A stretch of 64,000 nt of DNA from assembly GCA_016222815.1 (NCBI GenBank), contig JACRQE010000002.1:186001-250000 (forward strand). The letters are read 5' to 3'. Position numbers and translations under genes: made by a program. This DNA comes from Candidatus Uhrbacteria bacterium (GTDB taxonomy: Bacteria; Patescibacteriota; Patescibacteriia; 2-12-FULL-60-25). The notes under the pieces are model-generated. The model saw only the letters and a list, made by a program, of their open reading frames with translations. It was not told the DNA's origin and ran no database searches. Positions 57,982 to 64,000 of the stretch are shown piece by piece; the stretch's first letter is position 1; the number at the start of each line of letters is the position of its first letter.

Positions 57982-58803
57982 TCAAACGCATCGAATCGGC
58001 AAATCGAACATCGTTTGCAGGATGTCAGGCGGAAAAACGTTCGGTTGGAGGAAGATATGTGCCGTGGGACCTACTTCGTGATATTTTTTCGCCATTTTTT
58101 TATCCTGAAGGAAGGATACGAGCCGTACCACGTCCTGCGTCAGGCAGGTTTTGATGACTTTCGGATTGACGAAGAAGTCGGTCATGGCCTCGAGGAAATG
58201 CTCGATATCCATTTGCCCGCGGAACTGGTTGAGATAACGCCAAACCGAGATTATGGGTTCGACCTTATCCAGCATGATGAAGAATTTTGTTTCGTACAGA
58301 TTGTGGTCATCCAGACATTCGAGCGTAGACACGAAATCATCTTTCAAGGATCCGGAAAGGCTTTCGGCGATCAGGCTATTAGCGACTTTCTCCTGGGAGA
58401 TCTTTTCTTCAACCGTCATATGGTTGTCCGCGGCCAATCCCTTATCCGTGAAGTCTGGAACATCGCCCGTAAGGGCTTCGGCCAGATCGTGGAAGGCGGC
58501 CATCTTCGCAAGGAGGTTGCTGTCCACATCCGCGTTAAGCGCAGACTTAAAGACGTCTGCGAGGACGGACAGCGTCCTTATGTGATCCAACAAAGACTGC
58601 TTGGGTACATTCAGATGATATTTGTCTATGCGGACCGCTTTACCCGTCCTAGGCAGGCTCTGGATTTTTCCAAGCAGAGGGACGGCTTCGATAGACGAAA
58701 AACGCACTTCAGTCTGCGAGAGCGTCCCCATGATCTCATCTACCCGAACTACCGAAGGGAAGGTGATGGAAACCGAGTCCGGCGTCAGGTACTCATGTTG
58801 CAT
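57982..58803 (-). CDS. HD-domain hydrolase, YfbR-like (273 aa)
   Basis: From ATG 58803; a TTG at 58839 is the longer alternative. The HD signature is LLDHIRTLSVLADVF (first His), KMAAFHDLAEALTGDVPDF (His-Asp), and later the lone Asp in VSTLECLDDHN. YfbR-type enzymes dephosphorylate deoxynucleotides. The extended N-terminus (about 60 residues) and C-terminal tail are unlike YfbR, so the exact substrate is unsure. Confidence 0.8.
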   Translation of the reverse strand: MQHEYLTPDSVSITFPSVVRVDEIMGTLSQTEVRFSSIEAVPLLGKIQSLPRTGKAVRIDKYHLNVPKQSLLDHIRTLSVLADVFKSALNADVDSNLLAKMAAFHDLAEALTGDVPDFTDKGLAADNHMTVEEKISQEKVANSLIAESLSGSLKDDFVSTLECLDDHNLYETKFFIMLDKVEPIISVWRYLNQFRGQMDIEHFLEAMTDFFVNPKVIKTCLTQDVVRLVSFLQDKKMAKKYHEVGPTAHIFLQPNVFPPDILQTMFDLPIRCV

Positions 58804-58866
58804 ACGGTCATTCAATGCCCCGCGGACGCAAAAGTCCAATCAACATAAAGAAGCGGCGGGTGAGAT

Positions 58867-59235
58867 TCAACCAGCACGGAATAATCCGTATTTGCCGATC
58901 AACCCGATATAGATCAAGGCGAGGATGATAAATGCGGCTAAACCCAATCCGATTGCCTTGTGCGGACCGATTTTTGGAGCCAAAATCGCGATTATCAGCA
59001 TATATGGGACCCAAGAGACCATGGTACCTAAGAGCACCAGCCAGGAATGTTGCGATACGGCGACTCCTCCCTTGGTTTCCCCGATGAAGATATAGGCTAC
59101 GAGCGTGAACACTGGCATGAGCGCTGCAAAACCGGAGAGCAGGCGCGAATTACTGTTTTCCAGGGCGACGATAAATGTAGTGACTATTCCGCCGGTAACA
59201 AAGTAGATAGCGTATTCCTTCAGAGGGGTCAGCAT
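58867..59235 (-). CDS. Four-helix membrane protein, DUF3147/GlpM-like (122 aa)
   Basis: Four hydrophobic segments, beginning PLKEYAIYFVTGGIVTTFIVALENS and FAALMPVFTLVAYIFIG. The pattern fits DUF3147/GlpM-like proteins, a tentative call. TATACT lies 9 nt before ATG 59235 and there is no Shine-Dalgarno. Function unknown. Confidence 0.7.
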   Translation of the reverse strand: MLTPLKEYAIYFVTGGIVTTFIVALENSNSRLLSGFAALMPVFTLVAYIFIGETKGGVAVSQHSWLVLLGTMVSWVPYMLIIAILAPKIGPHKAIGLGLAAFIILALIYIGLIGKYGLFRAG

Positions 59236-59354
59236 ATTGATAGGAGTATAACAGAATCAGGGTCGCCTGTTATTTAAGCTGTTTTTAAGGGCTATTATTC
59301 TGGCCTTGTTGAGCGTTTTTGGCTCAACACAGCTATAAATTCAACATCAACCCA

Positions 59355-59383
59355 TTGACAAAATGACCGAAATATGATTAAAT
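59355..59383 (+). promoter_or_regulatory. Promoter of the lytic transglycosylase gene
   Basis: TTGACA (59355-59360), 17-bp spacer, TTAAAT (59378-59383). The start would be near 59390. Confidence 0.65.
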
Positions 59384-59432
59384 GGTTCGTCATGGTCCGT
59401 AAATGAGTTTTAAACGGATCAGGACGACCATT

Positions 59433-60053
59433 ATGAACATACTCAAGAACACCCACAAACTGACGATAAGCCAACGCAAAGCCTTTGCGGTCATTATGTT
59501 GGCCCTTGTCATAACCAACTCCCAGGTTTCGGCTGCCCAGGCTGCCGACCCGGTTACACCCATCGACCAACAGGTCGTCACCCAGACCGAAACCGTGGAA
59601 TCCCCGGTGGAGCTGATCCCTACCAAAACCGATGCGGAGACCGTCCCGGAGATTAAACCTACGGTCCAGGATGTTTTGCTCAAAGTATGTGAAGCGAAGG
59701 GCTACGGCCAAGACTGTGCCAAGACTCTCTTGGGCATGCTTTGGAACGAGTCTTCGAACCGTTCAACGGTAATCGGCGATAACGGCAAGGCACGTGGTTA
59801 CTTCCAGATCCACTATAAACTCCACAAGATCTCGATCGCTTGCGCTGAAGACCTCGTGTGTTCGGCCAACTGGACGATCGATTATCTGGAAAGGAACAGC
59901 TACCCGCGTTACGTGAGCTACGCCGTGCAGTGCCATAATAGCTGTAACGTGAATAATGGTTATGCTGCTAAGGCGCTCCGCAACGGAAACAACTTTTGGA
60001 ACAAACCCCTTGAAATCAAACAAGCCGCTCCCATAGTGCTTGCCGCAATCTAA
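59433..60053 (+). CDS. Secreted lytic-transglycosylase-like protein (206 aa)
   Basis: From ATG 59433 (AGGA 8 nt upstream); ATG 59403 is in frame and would lengthen the n-region. Signal peptide ending VSAAQAA, then a Pro/Thr-rich linker, then an SLT/lysozyme-like domain: LLGMLWNESSNRSTVIGDNGKARGYFQIHYKLHKI with Glu in WNESS as the catalytic acid, and DYLERNSYPRYVSYAVQCHNS. It would cut peptidoglycan. It ends at a strong terminator. Confidence 0.87.
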   Translation: MNILKNTHKLTISQRKAFAVIMLALVITNSQVSAAQAADPVTPIDQQVVTQTETVESPVELIPTKTDAETVPEIKPTVQDVLLKVCEAKGYGQDCAKTLLGMLWNESSNRSTVIGDNGKARGYFQIHYKLHKISIACAEDLVCSANWTIDYLERNSYPRYVSYAVQCHNSCNVNNGYAAKALRNGNNFWNKPLEIKQAAPIVLAAI

Positions 60054-60067
60054 CGCCGGCATTATCC

Positions 60068-60097
60068 AAAAATCCCTCGATTGTTCGAGGGATTTTT
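60068..60097 (+). terminator. Intrinsic terminator
   Basis: Perfect 13-bp stem AAAAATCCCTCGA / TCGAGGGATTTTT with loop TTGT. Confidence 0.95.
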
Positions 60098-60270
60098 GGT
60101 GGGGTCATCTCTTAAAAACCATTCACACCACGACCTAGAAGAAACTGCCTCCCAAAAACAACATTCCCAATTCGTAATATTCTGGCAACATTCTTCGCGT
60201 CAAATATTTTGACTCGATGCGCTTGGTTCGCTTATGCGAAATGCCCATAGTGACCGAGAAACACACAAAC

Positions 60271-60738
60271 CTACATTGTCGCGGAAATTCCTGGGCCGAT
60301 GTCCAGACCTTCGACCGATTCTTTCATCTGTCTAAAAATCTCGCGCGTTTGCCTCAGCAAGGAAAGTTCAACCTCAAGATTATCGTCATGGAAAATCCCG
60401 TTTTCATCATTGACATCGGAAATATCAAAGACACGCATATCTGCAAGCGAGGGAACAGATGCCCGTACCTCATCCGCAATCGAATCATCCATACAGATTA
60501 CGATATCCTGACTTGCCAATTCGCTCCAATCCGTCTTGCGCCATGTCGGAAAAACAAACGAACCAAGGCTCTCCTTGGTCGCGATCCATTGCCCATACCA
60601 AGTGATGTGGCCATTCAGACAGAGGTCCGCCTCGAGACCGCTCGAACTTATCAGATGATTGGGAAATCTACGCCGCATGAGGGCTTCAGCCAACCGGCTG
60701 CGGAACGTATTGCCTCGACAAACGAATTGGATTTTCAT
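60271..60738 (-). CDS. Low-molecular-weight phosphotyrosine phosphatase-like protein
   Basis: 155 aa. The P-loop is FVCRGNTFRSRLAEAL at residues 5-20 (C-x5-R with Cys7), followed by the general-acid region near DDSIADEV/DISD. The family includes LMW-PTP and arsenate reductases. Overlaps the HIT gene by 4 nt, so both come from one mRNA. Confidence 0.9.
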   Translation of the reverse strand: MKIQFVCRGNTFRSRLAEALMRRRFPNHLISSSGLEADLCLNGHITWYGQWIATKESLGSFVFPTWRKTDWSELASQDIVICMDDSIADEVRASVPSLADMRVFDISDVNDENGIFHDDNLEVELSLLRQTREIFRQMKESVEGLDIGPGISATM

Positions 60739-61178
60739 ATATCCAGAAGTTTTTGATAGATCCGCACAAGACCATTCAGTTTCCGTTCCGTCATGACGGG
60801 ACGTTCTGCGGAAGCATGTTCCTTGTCCGTCACGACCACATCCGGAATCACATGTACATGTACATGTTGGACTGACTTTCCGCTATCCTTTCCTTGCCGA
60901 ACCAGGATGGAATAAGCCTTGTGGCCGCGCTTCTTCAGAAGAGACACGGCTCGCATGACGAGCTTGCGCGTCCCTTGTGACTCAGCCTGAGTCAGGGACT
61001 CGACGCTGGTGACATGCCTAAGCGGCACAACCATAAGATGGTCCTTTACGTACGGCGCACGATTGACCATCAAGGCAGCTTTGTTGGCCTGATATATGAC
61101 TTGATGGCAATCCGGATCATTGAGCCGCTTGGGACAAAACGGACAAGACCGAACCTTCATGAGATCTTCGTATCGCAT
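60735..61178 (-). CDS. HIT family hydrolase
   Basis: 147 aa. The histidine triad is QHVHVHVIP. An N-terminal zinc-binding CPFCPKR pair is present, as in several HIT hydrolases. These enzymes cleave nucleoside phosphoramidates or dinucleotide polyphosphates. ATG 61178 gives the full protein; a second ATG at codon 7 is possible. It is coupled to the downstream LMW phosphatase. Confidence 0.93.
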   Translation of the reverse strand: MRYEDLMKVRSCPFCPKRLNDPDCHQVIYQANKAALMVNRAPYVKDHLMVVPLRHVTSVESLTQAESQGTRKLVMRAVSLLKKRGHKAYSILVRQGKDSGKSVQHVHVHVIPDVVVTDKEHASAERPVMTERKLNGLVRIYQKLLDI

Positions 61179-61304
61179 GGCACGATTCTACCTGAGTGAC
61201 CTTGATTTGGACAGTTAATAAGGGCTTTTAGGGTCGAAACTAAAATTAGAACCCTTTTGGATTCTAATTTCGGTGGGGTCACATTGTCGAGGTTGTCCGA
61301 ACTG

Positions 61305-61907
61305 TTATCTCTCTATCTCATCCAATAATTCCGGTAACTGGGGGATGAGAAATGAAAAGTGGCCCAGACCATCCAGCATGACAACTTTTGCATCCAAGAT
61401 CTCATTATAGAGCTCGACCGACTTTAGAATAGCTTCGTGGTCGTTTGAAACAAATATAACAACCTGTTTTTGAATTTGAGATTTTATGTTTGGCCTAATC
61501 TCATATGAATAGAACTCGTCCTCTAGCGGCAACTTTTCTCGATCCAAATCATCTAAGATTCGTTTTGATCCTGGTGCGACCAAAATGATCTTCCTCACCT
61601 TCTTGCCCGTCTCACCTAACCAGCGGAGCAAAACGTAACCGCCTGCACTCAAACCGACAAGAATCGACTCTTCATTTACTTCAATCTTATCAAGCATCTC
61701 TTTCCATTCTTCATATGACGCTTTCCATGCATCCGCAATAATAGGACATATGACGGAATATCCTTTTTCTTCGAGACGCTTTTTCGTCCAGCCCATCCAG
61801 TTTCCTTCATTATTTGGATCACACAAAGGAATATCAGCGATCAACTCTCCATTGATCCGTTCAGGCCAGCGGCCATGAAGAAGGATGACTTGATTTTTCT
61901 GCTCCAT
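61305..61907 (-). CDS. Alpha/beta hydrolase, RBBP9/YdeN-like (200 aa)
   Basis: From ATG 61907 (MEQKNQVILLHG). The nucleophile elbow is VGLSAGGYVLLRW (G-x-S-x-G), and the late His is in GLGHFS. The Asp in SNDHEAI supports the triad. The size and order match the RBBP9/YdeN serine hydrolases. The substrate is unknown. A longer frame to 61991 is basic and lies across AT-rich upstream DNA. Confidence 0.87.
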   Translation of the reverse strand: MEQKNQVILLHGRWPERINGELIADIPLCDPNNEGNWMGWTKKRLEEKGYSVICPIIADAWKASYEEWKEMLDKIEVNEESILVGLSAGGYVLLRWLGETGKKVRKIILVAPGSKRILDDLDREKLPLEDEFYSYEIRPNIKSQIQKQVVIFVSNDHEAILKSVELYNEILDAKVVMLDGLGHFSFLIPQLPELLDEIER

Positions 61908-62000
61908 ATCTGATCGAGATGATATCAATCGGACTAGCTTCCTGCTATAAGGTGGGAGATAGGGTGGTGTCAACGTAAGGGGCTGCGCCACGGGGCCACG

Positions 62001-62029
62001 TAAAAACTCTCGTTGTGCGAGAGTTTTTA
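62001..62029 (-). terminator. Terminator of tRNA-His
   Basis: TAAAAACTCTCG (62001-62012) pairs perfectly with CGAGAGTTTTTA (62018-62029). On the minus strand it lies directly after the tRNA-His CCA. Confidence 0.93.
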
Positions 62030-62031
62030 CG

Positions 62032-62107
62032 TGGGGTGGCTAATGGGATTCGAACCCATGAAAACGGGACCACAACCCGTTGTGATAACCACTTCACCAT
62101 AGCCACC
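62032..62107 (-). tRNA. tRNA-His (anticodon GUG)
   Basis: 76 nt including the His-specific extra G at the 5' end (62107), the acceptor GTGGCTA / TAGCCAC, the discriminator C (62035) and CCA (62034-62032). The anticodon loop holds GTG, read on the minus strand as TTGTGG; the T arm is normal. Confidence 0.96.
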
Positions 62108-62166
62108 ATGATATTCAATTGCTGCGTATTTATACCGCATTTAACCGGCCTTGGCAAGACCCTAGG

Positions 62167-62376
62167 TCATTCCCTCCCCCAATCGATGTTGTTCCAAAAC
62201 CTTTCATACAATAAATACAGCAAGGTCCTGGTGACGGTCGAAAAGGTGACGACCCAAATCGTCACATCGAGCCTGTGCGTGACGAAGTAGACCACGGCAG
62301 AATCGGACATGAGGACGAAGAACCGATAAGCCAAGGTTTTGACCAACGAGCGGTTAAATCGTTCGCGTTGCGCCAT
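62167..62376 (-). CDS. DUF2061 membrane protein (69 aa)
   Basis: Two membrane helices; NRSLVKTLAYRFFVLMSDSAVVYFVTHRLD and the ending LLYLLYERFWNNIDWG match DUF2061. Function is unknown. It sits between tRNA-His and tRNA-Arg on the minus strand. Confidence 0.85.
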   Translation of the reverse strand: MAQRERFNRSLVKTLAYRFFVLMSDSAVVYFVTHRLDVTIWVVTFSTVTRTLLYLLYERFWNNIDWGRE

Positions 62377-62413
62377 ACGTATACAGTGTACCAGACTTAG
62401 GCAGGAATCCCGA

Positions 62414-62442
62414 TTGACCCAACCCCTTTAATCCTATATATT
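62414..62442 (+). promoter_or_regulatory. Strong promoter of the tRNA-Arg region
   Basis: TTGACC (62414-62419), 17-bp spacer, TATATT (62437-62442). The start would be near 62449, about 7 nt before the interrupted tRNA copy. The intact tRNA-Arg at 62839 has no comparable promoter of its own. Confidence 0.8.
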
Positions 62443-62455
62443 CGCCCTGCCACCT

Positions 62456-62579
62456 GTCCCTGTAGCACAATGGATAGCCCGGTCATCCGACCGGGCAGGT
62501 GCGCCAGCCTTCTAAGCTGGTCATGATGGTTCGCCAGGTCATCCGACCTGGCGCCCGGTCGGATGACCGGGCGATTCCA
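62456..62579 (+). pseudogene. Interrupted tRNA-Arg copy with hairpin inserts
   Basis: Without its inserts this matches the intact tRNA-Arg from its first base up to ATTCCA in the T arm. Insert 1 (62478-62499, 22 nt) enlarges the D loop. Insert 2 (62534-62573, 40 nt) enlarges the T loop. The inserts form three hairpins with shared arms: CCCGGTC-atcc-GACCGGG, CCAGGTC-atcc-GACCTGG, and GCCCGGTC-ggat-GACCGGGC. The 3' acceptor strand and CCA are missing; at 62583 the next ORF begins. It is not a functional tRNA. Confidence 0.9.
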
Positions 62580-62582
62580 CCT

Positions 62583-62834
62583 ATGATGTATTTTGTCTAC
62601 GTCCTAAGATTAAATAATGGCGATTTGTATAAGGGGTATACGGAAGATATCGAGAGACGGCTAAAAGAGCATGAGCGCGGAATTGTCGATTCAACACGGC
62701 CATTCAGGCCGTTAAAACCAGTCTTGATAGAAAAATACTTCAATCAGTCTGATGCGATGAGACGTGAACGATTCCTCAAAACAACGGAAGGACGAAGATT
62801 GCTTCATCAGCAATTGAGAGATACGCTTTCATAA
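62583..62834 (+). CDS. GIY-YIG nuclease domain protein (83 aa)
   Basis: From ATG 62583 (a second ATG follows). MMYFVYVLRLNNGDLYKGYTEDIERRLKEHERG is a compact GIY-YIG domain (Y-x-Y/VY, YKGYT, R-x-x-x-H), followed by the Glu-containing EKYFNQSDAMRRERFLKTTEG. It resembles short UvrC-N/YhbQ-type proteins, which cut DNA in repair or mobility. The ORF lies between a broken and an intact copy of tRNA-Arg and starts 4 nt after the broken copy. There is no Shine-Dalgarno. Confidence 0.9.
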   Translation: MMYFVYVLRLNNGDLYKGYTEDIERRLKEHERGIVDSTRPFRPLKPVLIEKYFNQSDAMRRERFLKTTEGRRLLHQQLRDTLS

Positions 62835-62838
62835 TTAA

Positions 62839-62913
62839 GTCCCTGTAGCACAATGGATAGTGCGCCAGCCTTCTAAGCTGGTCATGATGGTTCGATTCCA
62901 TCCGGGGACACCA
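62839..62913 (+). tRNA. tRNA-Arg (anticodon UCU)
   Basis: 75 nt with encoded CCA. The acceptor GTCCCTG (62839-62845) pairs with CGGGGAC (62903-62909). The anticodon stem is CCAGC / GCTGG with loop CTTCTAA, anticodon TCT at 62872-62874. The T arm is GATGG-TTCGATT-CCATC. It follows the GIY-YIG stop by 4 nt. Confidence 0.96.
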
Positions 62914-62979
62914 TGCCAGAACCTCGCGCAAGCGGGGTTTTGCTTTTTCCCGGTCGGTTTAACTATACTGGAAAGGTAC

Positions 62980-63714
62980 ATGCTGATAGCCCATCTATCC
63001 GACCTGCACCTGGGGAAGTCCGACAAACATCGGGATGCCGCCTTCGCGCTGCACAGGGCAATCCTGGCCAATAAAGTAGACCGCACGATAGTCACGGGCG
63101 ACATCACCGAACATGGGCTGGAAGAGGAATTCGCCTTGTTCAAAAAGATATTCAACGATTCCCTTGAACCAGACAGGATGACAATCGTACCGGGGAACCA
63201 CGATCGCCTGAACGACGAGGTGGCGAAAAACATGATGGAAAGCAAGGTCTTAGTCACCCGCCTTCCCGGTTTCATGCTTATCGCGATAGACTCGACCGGA
63301 CCACATAACCGATGGAGGCACGCGGGCCACGGTAAGATCGACGAAAGCATAATCAACAAGACCCTGGGCTTCATCGACCGGGTGGCGTCATCAGATTTCG
63401 TGATTGTCGCGCTCCACCATCATCTGCTCCCCTTGCCAGAGGACCTGTGGGTGGAAAAAATATCGGACTGGCTCCGGTTGCCTTTCGCTGCGGAACTCAA
63501 ATTGGGGAAAACGTTATTAGACAAGCTCAAAGGGCGTTGTGACTTGGTCCTGCATGGACATCGCCATGCGCCGATGGAGAAGACAGCCATCGAACAGTAC
63601 CGGAGCCTGGGCATATACAACGCCGGTTCATCAACAAAGCTGGGACGGTTCAGGATATTCGATATCCGGGACGGGAGACTCATCGAACCACCGAAGTGGG
63701 TGGAGGCGATGTAA
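62980..63714 (+). CDS. Calcineurin-like metallophosphoesterase
   Basis: 244 aa from ATG 62980 (TATACT 10 nt upstream, GGAAAGG between). Motifs: HLSDLHLG (metal-binding Asp/His), VTGDITEHG, VPGNHDRL, VALHHHLLP and VLHGHRH, all five blocks of the family. It would hydrolyse phosphoesters, perhaps cyclic nucleotides (class III PDE-like size). It closes before the rfbC gene. Confidence 0.93.
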   Translation: MLIAHLSDLHLGKSDKHRDAAFALHRAILANKVDRTIVTGDITEHGLEEEFALFKKIFNDSLEPDRMTIVPGNHDRLNDEVAKNMMESKVLVTRLPGFMLIAIDSTGPHNRWRHAGHGKIDESIINKTLGFIDRVASSDFVIVALHHHLLPLPEDLWVEKISDWLRLPFAAELKLGKTLLDKLKGRCDLVLHGHRHAPMEKTAIEQYRSLGIYNAGSSTKLGRFRIFDIRDGRLIEPPKWVEAM

Positions 63715-63766
63715 CGACACGACCCGTATTGCAACCCCAATTTTTGGGGTATACGATGGGGCGGAT

Positions 63767-64000
63767 ATGAAAATCACGCAAACGAAACTGCCAGGCGTGC
63801 TCATCCTCGAACCAAGGAAATTCTCGGATGACCGGGGGTATTTTTTTGAAGCCTTCAAGAAGCAGGAACTTGCCGATGCGGGCATCACCTGTGAGTTCGT
63901 GCAGGACAACCAATCTGTCTCGAAACGCGGCGTCATCCGGGGATTGCATTACCAAAGGAAACCCCGAGCCCAGGCCAAGCTGGTCAGGGTCGTTAGAGGA
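63767..64000 (+). CDS. rfbC: dTDP-4-dehydrorhamnose 3,5-epimerase (partial)
   Basis: The first 78 codons are in the window; the rest lies beyond the right end. MKITQTKLPGVLILEPRKFSDDRGYFFEAF then QDNQSVSKRGVIRGLHYQ are the RmlC start and its active-site HYQ segment. RmlC makes dTDP-4-keto-L-rhamnose, so a rhamnose (rml) cluster probably continues outside. TACGAT lies 9 nt before the ATG. Confidence 0.93.
   Translation, partial: MKITQTKLPGVLILEPRKFSDDRGYFFEAFKKQELADAGITCEFVQDNQSVSKRGVIRGLHYQRKPRAQAKLVRVVRG

Noticed and set aside
62478-62573. Short CRISPR-like array
   Set aside because: Three palindromes with no unique spacers of constant length and no cas genes nearby; they fall inside tRNA loops.
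62456-62579. tRNA introns spliced by a tRNA-splicing endonuclease or a self-splicing intron
   Set aside because: The inserts are too short for group I or II introns, lie in D and T loops, and the 3' acceptor strand is missing, so splicing could not restore a tRNA.

Overview
The window looks like chromosome from a small-genome member of the Patescibacteria (Candidate Phyla Radiation), probably Parcubacteria-like. This is inference from content. About 110 aa of one secreted domain recur in three exported proteins, there is a tiny Cys-rich lipoprotein of a CPR-like type, many exported proteins have no recognisable function, core genes are compact, and lipid genes suggest scavenging. The standard code is used: TAA, TAG and TGA all end genes. 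No rRNA, CRISPR array or transposase was seen.

Region by region. 1-3.9 kb: two tandem copies of a small ORF / large GNAT-like protein / small helical protein cassette, with a 141-bp perfect direct repeat at the head of each. 3.9-5.9 kb: class III sirtuin, tRNA-Leu and a MazG-like enzyme. 5.9-11.6 kb: secreted protein, efp, fatty-acid hydroxylase-like protein, epmA, dCMP deaminase, and the rpsF-ssb-rpsR operon. 11.8-17.4 kb: an 813-aa membrane coiled-coil protein, a Trm11-like methyltransferase and a cNMP-domain coiled-coil protein. 17.4-19.8 kb: iscR-iscS-iscU under an apparently autoregulated promoter. 19.8-24.4 kb: orphan proteins and a copper locus (HMA-SafE-cupredoxin fusion next to a broken CopA). 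24.4-29 kb: lipoprotein, membrane protein, gpsA, host-attachment-like protein. 29.1-36 kb: a translationally coupled ECF sigma factor / membrane alpha-2-macroglobulin / MEMO operon. 36-42 kb: membrane-PCD fusion, stomatin, HAD phosphatase, yvcK, lipoprotein and others. 42-49.5 kb: two glycosyltransferases, arfB, recQ, a PemK/Phd-type toxin-antitoxin pair between 57-bp repeats, and a CDP-alcohol phosphatidyltransferase. 49.6-53.4 kb: acpS, a trifunctional acyl-activating/ACP/acyltransferase protein and a diacylglycerol-kinase-like protein. 53.5-60 kb: small membrane proteins, lipoprotein, metalloprotease, two proteins with the shared secreted domain, SemiSWEET, HD protein and lytic transglycosylase. 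60.2-64 kb: LMW phosphatase, HIT protein, hydrolase, tRNA-His, an interrupted tRNA-Arg copy + GIY-YIG ORF + intact tRNA-Arg, metallophosphoesterase, and the start of rfbC.

How parts fit together. gpsA, acpS, the fused acyl-ligase/ACP/PlsC protein, the CDP-alcohol transferase and the DAG-kinase homologue could together make phospholipid from imported fatty acids. efp and epmA form a substrate/modifier pair. The sigma/A2M/MEMO operon could be a trans-envelope sensing unit. Many genes show a promoter -10 hexamer 6-10 nt before the start codon and no Shine-Dalgarno, which points to frequent leaderless transcription. Others use strong GGAGG-type sites, some with TTG starts.
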